This document shows, one piece after another, positions 9,202-16,739 of a stretch of 64,000 bases of DNA (within the stretch, counting starts at the first letter, position 1; each line of letters begins with the position of its first letter). This stretch comes from Bosea sp. BIWAKO-01 (lineage in GTDB: Bacteria > Pseudomonadota > Alphaproteobacteria > Rhizobiales > Beijerinckiaceae), in the NCBI RefSeq assembly GCF_001748145.1, contig NZ_BCQA01000001.1:6474501-6538500 (forward strand), written 5' to 3'. Position numbers and translations under genes: made by a program. The notes below the pieces were generated by a model that had not been told where the DNA came from, made no database searches, and saw nothing but the letters and a program-made list of their open reading frames with translations.

Positions 9202-9909
9202 ATGATCATGGACGGTGGCAATGCCGATGCCGGCAAGATGGACGAGATCGCTCTGATCGGGCGTCGCGCGGGACTTATCAGCCGCCGGTCGTTTCTGGTC
9301 GGTTCTGCCGCCGGCGTCGGCGCGCTCGGACTCGCCGGCTGCACGACCGACGGCATGAGCCTCGCAGAGGCGGCCAAGATCTACGGGCCGGTGCCCGAGG
9401 AGAAATTCCCGATCCCGGCGGTCGATGTCAGCAAGGTCGATCCGAAATATTATCGCCGGACCGTTCGCTACGAGACCAAGGAAGCGCCCGGCACGATTAT
9501 CGTCGATCCCGGCAATTACTATGTCTACCGCGTCGAGGACGACGGATCGGCCACCCGCTATGGCGCGAATGTCGGCCGCGACGGGTTCCGCTGGAGCGGT
9601 GACGCCTATATCGGGCGCAAGGCGGAATGGGCGACCTGGACACCGCCCAAGGAGATGATCAAGCGCCAGCCCGAGGCGGCCAAATACGCCCGCGGCATGC
9701 CCGGTGGCCTCGAAAACCCGCTCGGGGCCCGCACGCTCTATCTCTATCAGAACGGCGCCTACACGCTTTACACGATCTATGCGTCCAGCGATCCGGAATC
9801 GATCGGGAACGGCATCACGAGCGGCTGTGTCGGCCTGCTCAGCCAGGACATGATGCACCTGTACTCGCGCACACCAGTCAAGACGAAGGTCGTCGTCCTG
9901 CCGGCGTAG
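9202..9909 (+). CDS. L,D-transpeptidase (YkuD)-fold lipoprotein lacking the catalytic His
   Basis: 235 residues. A twin-arginine lipoprotein signal (SRRSFLVG...LGLAGC, Cys47) is followed by a YkuD-type domain with the usual alphaproteobacterial landmarks: GTIIVDPGNYYVY, GRDGFRWSGDAYIGRKAEW, NPLGARTLYLY and ITSGC with the nucleophile Cys209. The expected IHG(T) motif carrying the catalytic His reads IYA (Tyr193-Ala194), and the usual Arg after the Cys motif is Gly211. The protein may be inactive or altered. ATG at 9202 has GGGAAG upstream; the frame extends to 9148, without better support. Confidence 0.85.
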   Translation: MIMDGGNADAGKMDEIALIGRRAGLISRRSFLVGSAAGVGALGLAGCTTDGMSLAEAAKIYGPVPEEKFPIPAVDVSKVDPKYYRRTVRYETKEAPGTIIVDPGNYYVYRVEDDGSATRYGANVGRDGFRWSGDAYIGRKAEWATWTPPKEMIKRQPEAAKYARGMPGGLENPLGARTLYLYQNGAYTLYTIYASSDPESIGNGITSGCVGLLSQDMMHLYSRTPVKTKVVVLPA

Positions 9910-9922
9910 CAAGGCATCAGCC

Positions 9923-9963
9923 CCCGGCCCCGAAGACAGCGACGGCGCCTGTTCGGGGCCGGG
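9923..9963 (+). terminator. 12-bp hairpin after the L,D-transpeptidase-like gene
   Basis: CCCGGCCCCGAA and TTCGGGGCCGGG pair around an 18-base loop, 13 bases after the stop. No T-run. The remaining DNA to 10233 should hold the promoter of the next lipoprotein gene; no convincing element was picked out. Confidence 0.55.
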
Positions 9964-10233
9964 CATTCGTCTCGCAGCGTGACCGGAATCGGGGGCACGC
10001 CGCGTCCCGACATCGCGTGATGACCTGAAATCGGACATTGCCGGTCAGCTGAGGCCACGTCTCATCGCGCCCCCGCTAAGCCATTCGAACACCTATTGTG
10101 TTGTGGCCGCACTTGGCCTTTCCTTCTGAAGCTCGCCCAGTCATCCATTCGTTCCTTCGTTAATCTGCAGATGGGATCCGGGGGCCGGCAACAGCTCTCA
10201 AGCCGGATTGCTTTTTGAAAATGGAGAAGCCCG

Positions 10234-10815
10234 ATGTTGAAGCAGATGAGCTTGGTTCTTGCGGTCTCCCTGGCGGTGGGAGTTGCGGGCTGCGCGACCG
10301 GTCCGACCGTGACAAGCCAGACAGTCATCGTCGCCGGCGTCGGCCCGGTGGAGGTCGAGCAGCTTGATGTCGAGGTCGCCGAGGTGAACCCCGCCGAGCG
10401 CATGGTGATCGTCCGGCAGGGCCGCCAAACCTGGCCCGTCGCGGTGCCGTCCGTGTTCGGCGATCTGCAGAATATCAACGCCGGCGACAACGTCCGGATC
10501 CGGCGCGTCGAAGGCGTGATCCTTGGTGCCAAGCGCGCTCGGAAGGGCGCCAAGCCGACAATCGTCTACACCGAGGCGGTCAGCAACCCCAGCTTCCAGA
10601 ACCTGCCGGACAAGTTCATCGTGCGGACACTGACCGTGACCGCGCGGTTCGAGAGTTTCGATCCGGCGACAGGCGTGGTGAGCTATGTCGGACCGCTTGG
10701 ACCGCGGACGCGTGAAGTCACGGATCCTGGCATTCAAGACGCGATCAGGCGCCTGAAGCGTGGCGATATGGTGGAGCTTACCTTCGCTGAAGGCTTCCAT
10801 TTCCAGAAGAACTGA
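10234..10815 (+). CDS. Putative lipoprotein of unknown function
   Basis: 193 residues. The signal peptide ends in a clear lipobox (VGVAGC). The rest is rich in Val/Gly beta-strand-like stretches (VEVEQLDVEVAEVNPAERMVIV, DNVRIRRVEGVILG) and resembles small exported beta proteins, but I do not recognise the family. ATG is preceded by AATGGAGAAGCCCG. It stands alone, and the next sense-strand material is a decayed LysR fragment. Confidence 0.75.
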   Translation: MLKQMSLVLAVSLAVGVAGCATGPTVTSQTVIVAGVGPVEVEQLDVEVAEVNPAERMVIVRQGRQTWPVAVPSVFGDLQNINAGDNVRIRRVEGVILGAKRARKGAKPTIVYTEAVSNPSFQNLPDKFIVRTLTVTARFESFDPATGVVSYVGPLGPRTREVTDPGIQDAIRRLKRGDMVELTFAEGFHFQKN

Positions 10816-10959
10816 GCCCGTCGGCTTACCGCCGCCAATGGGCGGATACGCCAGGTGCGAGCTCCAATTCGAAAGGAGGCGAGCATCGCACCTGGTTGCA
10901 GCCAGAGCGCCAGTTCTGCAGCGAGAATGCCGTCTGCATCCGCCGCCTTCCAGGACGGG

Positions 10960-11260
10960 CAGCAGGCCGGCGAATTCGGCAGCATCGCCAGGCTCTCGCG
11001 CGACGGCCTGAGCCTCGTGGACCTCGGCATCGCGCTTGAATTGCCCTCGAACGAAGCCGTCAGGGCGGCGGTGGAGGCCGGCGCCGGGGCGACCGTGGTT
11101 TCGCGCCTTGTGGTCGCGGTGGCGCTGCGCGCCGGGACGCCGGTTGCGGTCGCTGCGACCGTGCCGCGACGCCGCTTCTACGCCCTGCAGCACAAGGAGC
11201 GCTATGTCTGCCGGGCTGCGCAGGCCTTTCTGTCGCTCCTGCGAGCAGGCCGGCGCAACG
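10960..11260 (+). pseudogene. Remnant of a LysR-family regulator (C-terminal effector domain)
   Basis: The + frame contains text typical of the last third of LysR regulators: ALELPSNEAVRAAVEAGAG, VVSRLVVAVAL, then RRRFYALQHKERYVCRAAQ and AFLSLL. No helix-turn-helix half precedes it; upstream lies the lipoprotein gene. The reading frame is open over a wider span (10855-11358), but the outer parts do not look like protein. It is read as a 5'-deleted regulator gene; boundaries are approximate. Confidence 0.65.
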
Positions 11261-11339
11261 GAACCGGGCAGCGCGCGCATCTGATCCCCGACCGCTCCCG
11301 GCCTGAACCGATGCCGGCCCGCCGGCTCCGTTCGAAGCA

Positions 11340-11861
11340 TCAGCGCTGGCGCGGCTGATTGTTGTCGACGACCTGCTGGTAGGCGGCGAGGTCGAGGAAC
11401 GCCTCGGCCTCCGCGACCTTGCCGTCCTTCATCCGGAACAACCAGGCGAACTGGTTGCGATAAGGGTGTCCGCCGGTCGTCGTGGCCGTCGCGTCGAAGC
11501 GGACGATCACCCGGTCGCCGACGGCCCAGATGTGCCGGACCTGGGGAACGAGCGGGGTTGCGAGGCGGCTGACCAGCGGCACGGAGGCCCGCTCAGTGAA
11601 ATCCGTGATGCCGCGATAGGTGCCCGCGACGGGACCAGAGCCCGGTATCGTCCAGACGATGTCAGGAGCCAGGAGCTGCTGGAACACATTGTCCCCGGCG
11701 GCCCAGCGCTGGAACGCGTCGCGCACGATGCTCTCGTTGCGTGCGGTGTCGGCCCGTACCGGCGCGGCGATGGCCGGCGCGATGGCCAGGGCGACGATGA
11801 CTGCCAGGCCGATGCGCCGGGTGGCGGTCGCAGATCGATTGAATGGGGCAGCAGAGTTCAT
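11340..11861 (-). CDS. Exported SnoaL/NTF2-like protein
   Basis: 173 residues with a signal peptide (IGLAVIVALAIAPAIAAPVRA). The domain shows NTF2/ketosteroid-isomerase-like features: NESIVRDAFQRWAAGD, LLAPDIVWTIPGSGPVAGTYRG, and the closing FAWLFRMKDGKVAEAEAFLD. Such proteins are small cone-shaped enzymes or ligand binders, and the substrate cannot be told. It is encoded opposite the LysR remnant, with about 200 bases separating it from the next minus-strand operon. Confidence 0.82.
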   Translation of the reverse strand: MNSAAPFNRSATATRRIGLAVIVALAIAPAIAAPVRADTARNESIVRDAFQRWAAGDNVFQQLLAPDIVWTIPGSGPVAGTYRGITDFTERASVPLVSRLATPLVPQVRHIWAVGDRVIVRFDATATTTGGHPYRNQFAWLFRMKDGKVAEAEAFLDLAAYQQVVDNNQPRQR

Positions 11862-12057
11862 TGAACGTCTCCTTCGCTTCAGGGTGGTTGCGCTTCAGGG
11901 TGGTTGGGAAAGCGGCCCGCGCTGCCACTGCGCGGGCGGCCGCGGCCGGAGCCCGGCGTAGGTCATCTGACCGGATATCGCATCCGGCTCGGCGATCTAA
12001 CCCTTTGTTTTTGCATCAATTTTTCTGAAAGCCGCAATCCACTTTCGGGCCAATGCA

Positions 12058-12405
12058 TTAGGGGACCGTCGCAGAGGACGGCCGGTCACGCCGGCGAAGA
12101 ACCATGCCGGCATGGTGGAGGGTGTCGGCGTCGGCGAAGTCGCCGTCGGCGGTGAAGCCGGTATCGTCCCAGTATTCGATGTGTCGGCCTGTCACTTCGT
12201 ATCGCCCGCGATAGGCGCCCTCGCGGTTGCCGCGCGCCTCGACATAGCGGCCGTCCGGCAGAAGTTCGTGGCGGATCCGGTTGTCGTCGGTGACCCACAT
12301 GCCGACAAAGGGATGTGTGGCCTGCATCATGGGCTTCTCCGCCAAGGCAGCACCTGCAAGCGCCACCACGAGACCCGTCGCTACGGTGATGCTCCGGGCC
12401 CGCAT
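12058..12405 (-). CDS. Atu4866-type exported protein
   Basis: 115 residues. The signal peptide (VATGLVVALAGAALA) is followed by HPFVGMWVTDDNRIRHELLP, DGRYVEARGNREGAYRGRY and DTGFTADGDF. This pattern matches the Atu4866 family, named after an Agrobacterium protein, which folds as a small beta-barrel of unknown function. Its start overlaps the stop of the upstream SDR gene by one base (TGATG), so the two are co-translated. Confidence 0.85.
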   Translation of the reverse strand: MRARSITVATGLVVALAGAALAEKPMMQATHPFVGMWVTDDNRIRHELLPDGRYVEARGNREGAYRGRYEVTGRHIEYWDDTGFTADGDFADADTLHHAGMVLRRRDRPSSATVP

Positions 12406-13133
12406 CAGTGCGGCGCCCTGGTCTGGCGGATGACGATCTCGTTGACGTCAACGTCCTCGGGCTGCTCCAGCGCGTAGCGGACGGCCCGTCCGATCGCGTC
12501 AGGCTGGAGTGCGATGGCACGATAGGTCTTCATGGCCTCGGCCGCCGCGCGATCGGTGATCGTGTCGGCGAGCTCGCTTTCGACGACGCCGGGATGAATG
12601 CAGGTGACCCTGATATCGCCGCGCTCCTGGCGCAGGCCGTCCGAGATCGCCCGGACGGCATATTTCGTGGCGCAATAGACGGCCGCCGTCGGCGAGACGC
12701 TGAGCGCACCGATCGAGGCGATATTGACGATGTGGCCGGAGCCCCGGGACGTCATTTCCGGCAGCACCGCGGCGATTCCGTAGAGGACGCCCTTGATGTT
12801 GACGTCGACCATGAGGTCCCACTCGTCGACCTTCAGGGAGGCCATCGGCGAGAGCGGCATCACACCGGCATTGTTGACGATGACGTCGATCTGCCCGAAC
12901 TGCTGACGGGCTGCGTCGGCGAAGCGCAGGACATCGTCCCGACGCGTCACATCCAGGCGGCGATAGTCGACCTTGGCGCCGCCCTGCCGAAGCTCCTCGG
13001 CGAGGGCGTCGAGTCGCTCGACCCTGCGTGCGCCCAGCATGAGACGGGCTCCGGCGGCGGCGAGCTCGCGGGCGATGCCCACGCCGATGCCGCTTGATGC
13101 CCCGGTCACCAGAACGGTCTTGTCCATAGCCAT
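12405..13133 (-). CDS. Short-chain dehydrogenase/reductase (SDR)
   Basis: 242 residues of classical SDR type: NAD(P)-binding TGASSGIGVGIA, the NNAG strand motif, catalytic Ser in the IASIGALS segment and YCATK with the catalytic Tyr and Lys. AAAGGAG lies 8 bases before ATG 13133 (ATG 13127 is also possible). It is divergent from a LysR regulator and co-transcribed with the Atu4866-type gene; this SDR/LysR arrangement is common, and LysR likely controls it. Substrate unknown. Confidence 0.92.
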   Translation of the reverse strand: MAMDKTVLVTGASSGIGVGIARELAAAGARLMLGARRVERLDALAEELRQGGAKVDYRRLDVTRRDDVLRFADAARQQFGQIDVIVNNAGVMPLSPMASLKVDEWDLMVDVNIKGVLYGIAAVLPEMTSRGSGHIVNIASIGALSVSPTAAVYCATKYAVRAISDGLRQERGDIRVTCIHPGVVESELADTITDRAAAEAMKTYRAIALQPDAIGRAVRYALEQPEDVDVNEIVIRQTRAPH

Positions 13134-13236
13134 GATCCAACTCCTTTCGCTTGCTCCGCTCAGTGGTGCGGAACCCGTGATCGAGAAGATGGACGCTCAG
13201 CTCTGTCGCCGGTATCTGGCCAAGCGGCGACATGGT

Positions 13237-13253
13237 GGTTAGACATTCTAACC
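13237..13253. promoter_or_regulatory. Palindromic operator at the LysR start
   Basis: GGTTAGA-CAT-TCTAACC is a perfect 7+3+7 palindrome that ends one base before the LysR ATG. TTAGA-N3-TCTAA fits the inverted T-N11-A pattern of LysR sites. Its position suggests autorepression, and it replaces a visible ribosome site. Confidence 0.6.
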
Positions 13254-13254
13254 A

Positions 13255-14214
13255 ATGGCAACCGACCTCAACGCGCTCGCGACCTTCGTCCTGGTCGCCG
13301 AGGAACGAAGCTTCCGGGCAGCCGCGGACCGGCTCGGCGTGACGCGCTCAGCCGTCAGCCAGACGATCAGGCGGCTCGAGGACGCAATGGGCATCGCCCT
13401 CGTCCACCGCACCACCCGCAGCGTCGGGCTCACCGAAGCCGGCGAGCGTCTCCATGCCGACATCGCCCCGTCGCTGGCCGAGATCCGCGCGGCGACCGAG
13501 GCTACTCATCACCTCGGCTCCGGACCGCGCGGCCAGTTGCGGCTGGCCGTCTCCTCGATCGCCGAGAGTTTCCTGTCAGGCCCGCTTCTCGCCGGTTTCG
13601 GGGAGGCATGCCCGGACGTGCAGCTGGACGTCCTGGTCACCGATGACGAGATCGACATCATCGCCTGCGGCTACGACGCGGGCGTGCGGCTCGGCGAGGT
13701 CATCGAGCAGGACATGATCGCCATTCCGGTCTCCGCCCCGCAGCGCCAGGTCGCGGTCGGCGCTCCCGACTACCTGGCGCGCCGGGGGACGCCGATCCAT
13801 CCGCGCGAGCTCGCAGCGCATCGCTGCATCGGCTGGCGCCCGGCGCCACGAGCGGCTCCCTACCGGTGGGAGTTCGCGGAGGCGGGCCAGGGTTTCGCGG
13901 TTGACGTGAAGCCGGAAGCCACCACCAACGATATGGCGCTGATGATCCGCATGGCGGTCGCGGGCGGCGGCATCACCATCGGGTTGGAGGAAACGTTTCG
14001 GCCGTCCATCCAGCGCGGCGAACTCGTTCCCGTGCTCGAAGAGTATTGCCCGTTCTTCCCGGGCTTCTTCCTGTATTATCCGAGCCGCCAGAACATGGCG
14101 CCGAAGCTGCGCGCCTTCGTCGACCACATCCGCAAGAGCCGGAAGCGCCAGAGCGTCGGACCGAAAAGTGGAATCCGGTTTTCGGAAAAATCCGATGCCT
14201 TAACAAAGAGCTAG
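13255..14214 (+). CDS. LysR-family transcriptional regulator
   Basis: 319 residues. The N-terminal winged HTH (FVLVAEERSFRAAADRLGVTRSAVSQTIRRLE) and a LysR substrate-binding domain (residues about 90-295) are both complete. It is divergent from the SDR operon. No Shine-Dalgarno precedes the ATG, because a palindrome sits there; a leaderless start is possible. The last 20 or so codons (from about 14151) are made from a palindromic repeat element also found at 26439, so the C-terminal tail (VGPKSGIRFSEKSD...) is recruited repeat sequence. Confidence 0.92.
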   Translation: MATDLNALATFVLVAEERSFRAAADRLGVTRSAVSQTIRRLEDAMGIALVHRTTRSVGLTEAGERLHADIAPSLAEIRAATEATHHLGSGPRGQLRLAVSSIAESFLSGPLLAGFGEACPDVQLDVLVTDDEIDIIACGYDAGVRLGEVIEQDMIAIPVSAPQRQVAVGAPDYLARRGTPIHPRELAAHRCIGWRPAPRAAPYRWEFAEAGQGFAVDVKPEATTNDMALMIRMAVAGGGITIGLEETFRPSIQRGELVPVLEEYCPFFPGFFLYYPSRQNMAPKLRAFVDHIRKSRKRQSVGPKSGIRFSEKSDALTKS

Positions 14215-14254
14215 ATCGCCGCTCCTGCCTCCGGACGGACGCACGGCGATCTAG
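14153..14254. repeat. Double-hairpin repeat element, copy A
   Basis: First hairpin: GCGTCGGA...TCCGATGC with inner CCGAAAA/TTTTCGG. Second hairpin: CTAGATCGCCG...CGGCGATCTAG (11-bp arms). Copy B at 26439-26542 has the same order, spacing and sequence with scattered changes, and copy C at 2819 has only the first hairpin. Copy A overlaps the 3' end of the LysR gene. Confidence 0.75.
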
Positions 14255-14281
14255 GCCCGCTTGGCGAGCGCGTGGCTGGTA

Positions 14282-14491
14282 TCAGCCGCGCCCTCGCTGT
14301 CGATGGAGGGCGCCCTGCAATTGCTCGACGCGGATGGCTAGTGCTTCCCTGGTCAGATTGATCCCTTCGGGTGCTCCATCGATCGACAAAAGCACGCCAC
14401 GCTCAGCCATTTCGAGCTGCTCCTGCGCAAGCTCCAGGTGCTTCTGCATGATCTGCGTGACGCGGTTCTTGGCCTCCTGGTCCGTATCCAT
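14282..14491 (-). CDS. Small protein of unknown function
   Basis: 69 residues, mostly alpha-helical and charged (MDTDQEAKNRVTQIMQKHLE, LAQEQLEMAERGVLL), with no signal or membrane segment. GAGGG lies 6 bases before the ATG and a second AGGAG is further up. It is downstream of the symporter genes on the same strand, with a gap of 155 bases. I do not recognise a family; codon use and the ribosome site make it likely real. Confidence 0.6.
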   Translation of the reverse strand: MDTDQEAKNRVTQIMQKHLELAQEQLEMAERGVLLSIDGAPEGINLTREALAIRVEQLQGALHRQRGRG

Positions 14492-14646
14492 AGGGCCCTC
14501 GCTTCTTCGCTCCTGATCAAGCGACGATCTCACAACCGGGGCGACGCGCCAAATAGTCTGCGGCTCCGCCATCCCGGCCCAGGCGAAGGGGAAAGCGTGG
14601 CGCTGCGGGGAGGACGTGGCCCAAATTCGGCCTGGTCCCCGGGGTG

Positions 14647-16191
14647 TCAGGCGGAATAGTCGGCGGCCATCGTCTCGTCGGCCGCGGTCGAATGGGCCAA
14701 CGCCCGGAAAAGCACGGTCAGCACGACGGCGATGACGAGGTTCAGGACCAGCGTGTAGACGGCGGTGTAGCCCGGGAAGACATGCCCGCCAAAGCGGAGC
14801 GGAAAGGTCGGCGTCAGATTGGAGGCGAAGGCCATCAGCGTGCCGGCGACGATCCCGGCCAGCCAACCGATCAGCAGCGCCCAGCCGTCGAACCAGCGCG
14901 TATAGACGCCGAGCATCACCGCCGGCAGTGTCTGGATGATCCAGATGCCGCCGAGCAGCTGCAGCTGGATGGCATATTGCGTCGGCACGAACAGGATGAA
15001 GACGAGCGCGCCCAGCTTGACGACCAGCGAGACCCATTTCGCCATCTGGGCCTCCTGCCGGTCGGTCGGGTTCCGGTTGATGAACTCCCGGTGGATGTTG
15101 CGGGTATAGAGATTGGCGGCCGCGATCGACATGATCGCGGCGGGAACCAGGGCCCCGATGCCGATGGCGGCGAAGGCGATGCCGACGAACCAGGCCGGGA
15201 AACTGTGCAGGAACAGGGCCGGCACTGCGAAATTATTGCCGAACTCGGCAAAGCCCGCCGCATATTCCGGCATGCTGCGGACGCCGGCGGCGATCGCGAA
15301 GAAGCCAAATAGCGCCAGAATGCCGAGCAGGAAGGAATAGGCCGGCAGCATGGCCGCATTGCGCCGGATGGCCTGGCCACCGTTGGCGCTGAGAATGCCG
15401 GTGATGGAATGCGGGTAGAGGAACAGCGCCAGCGCCGATCCGAGCGCCAGCGTCGCATAGGTGCTGTAGGCGCCGGTCGAGCCGGGAGCCGGCGTTTCGA
15501 GCAGGACCTTCGTGTCCGGCACCGCGGCGAAGATCTTGGCAAAGCCGCCGAGCTGGATCGGGATGACGATGATCGCGGCAAAGGCGGTGACATAGATCAG
15601 GATGTCCTTGACGATCGCGATCGAGGCCGGCGCGCGCAGGCCGCTCGAATAGGTGAAGGCCGCCAGGACCAGGAAGGCGAAGATCAGCGGCAGGTCGGCG
15701 GCAAGGCCGGTCCCGGAAATGCCGAGCGCGCCGATGACAACCTGGATGCCGACGAGCTGCAGCGCGATATAGGGCATGGTCGCGAGGATGCCCGTGATGG
15801 TCACCGCGAGCGCCAGCCAGCGATTGCCGAAGCGGCCGCGGACGAAATCGGCAGCCGTGATGTAGCCGTGCCTGTGACAGACATGCCAGAGCCTGGGAAA
15901 CACCAGGAACAGGATCGGGTAGATCACGATCGTATAGGGCACCGCGAAGAAGGCGACAGCTCCGGCACCGAAGGCGAGAGCCGGCACGGCGATGAAGGTA
16001 TAGGCGGTGTAGAGGTCGCCACCGACCAGGAACCAGGTGATCCAGGTGCCGAATCTGCGGCCGCCGAGGCCCCATTCGTGCAGTTGGTCGAGATCTGCCT
16101 TGCGCCAGTTGGCGGCAGCGAAGCCGAGCCACGTGATGAAGCCGAACAACGCCACGAACACCGTGGTGGCGGTCCAGTTCACGTCCTGCAT
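14647..16191 (-). CDS. mctP: Sodium:solute symporter, monocarboxylate permease type
   Basis: 514 residues with about 13 hydrophobic helices typical of the SSS family. The N-terminal helix is followed by HEWGLGGRRFGTWITWFLVG, and the DLYTAYTF segment is typical of MctP-like permeases, which take up lactate, pyruvate and similar monocarboxylates. ATG at 16191 (MQDVNW) follows AAAGGAG; an upstream ATG at 16227 lacks such a site. The preceding gene is the DUF3311 protein that regularly accompanies this transporter class. The symbol is by family resemblance. Confidence 0.85.
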   Translation of the reverse strand: MQDVNWTATTVFVALFGFITWLGFAAANWRKADLDQLHEWGLGGRRFGTWITWFLVGGDLYTAYTFIAVPALAFGAGAVAFFAVPYTIVIYPILFLVFPRLWHVCHRHGYITAADFVRGRFGNRWLALAVTITGILATMPYIALQLVGIQVVIGALGISGTGLAADLPLIFAFLVLAAFTYSSGLRAPASIAIVKDILIYVTAFAAIIVIPIQLGGFAKIFAAVPDTKVLLETPAPGSTGAYSTYATLALGSALALFLYPHSITGILSANGGQAIRRNAAMLPAYSFLLGILALFGFFAIAAGVRSMPEYAAGFAEFGNNFAVPALFLHSFPAWFVGIAFAAIGIGALVPAAIMSIAAANLYTRNIHREFINRNPTDRQEAQMAKWVSLVVKLGALVFILFVPTQYAIQLQLLGGIWIIQTLPAVMLGVYTRWFDGWALLIGWLAGIVAGTLMAFASNLTPTFPLRFGGHVFPGYTAVYTLVLNLVIAVVLTVLFRALAHSTAADETMAADYSA

Positions 16192-16245
16192 GACACGCTC
16201 CTTTCGGAGCTCGTCGTCCTCAGGCACAAGGTCTGGTCGGGCGAG

Positions 16246-16470
16246 CTAATCCTTGGTCCCGAAGTAGACGATGGCGGTGAAGGCCGCTCCGATCAGCACC
16301 CAGAGCATCTGGTACCAATAGAAGAACGGAACACCTGCCCAGACAGGTTCGATCCGGTTGTAGAACGGCGGCCAGAGGACCGCGATGAACTGGACGATGA
16401 AGAGCAGGTACCACCAGCTCCATCCGCAGCGACTTTCCCCGGAGCCGTTCATTCCGAACCCTCCCGACAT
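16246..16470 (-). CDS. DUF3311 small membrane protein, symporter partner
   Basis: 74 residues with two membrane helices (WWYLLFIVQFIAVLWPPFY and MLWVLIGAAFTAIVYF) separated by NRIEPVWAGVPFFYWYQ, the hallmark of DUF3311. It lies 54 bases upstream of the SSS symporter on the same strand, and this pairing recurs in proteobacteria, where the small subunit probably assists the symporter. An alternative start is ATG 16452. Confidence 0.88.
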   Translation of the reverse strand: MSGGFGMNGSGESRCGWSWWYLLFIVQFIAVLWPPFYNRIEPVWAGVPFFYWYQMLWVLIGAAFTAIVYFGTKD

Positions 16471-16739
16471 CGTGCCTTGGGGCCAGATCAGATAGTATGC
16501 TCCTCTTGGGCATGATCTGGCAATGTCTCACCCAATACATGCGACAACGAGAACAGATGCTTGGCCGCCTGGGAATCGGACAGCATCCGGATCACGGGTC
16601 CTTGCTTGGTTATCGCTTCCGGAGGCTGGTATAAACGGGGTCTGCACAGGCGACGGGTCGCAGGATACCGCCGCCAGGGACAGGTCCGTCGACGAACAGC
16701 ATGTCCATGCGGGCCGAAACGGCACGATCGAGGCCCCCC

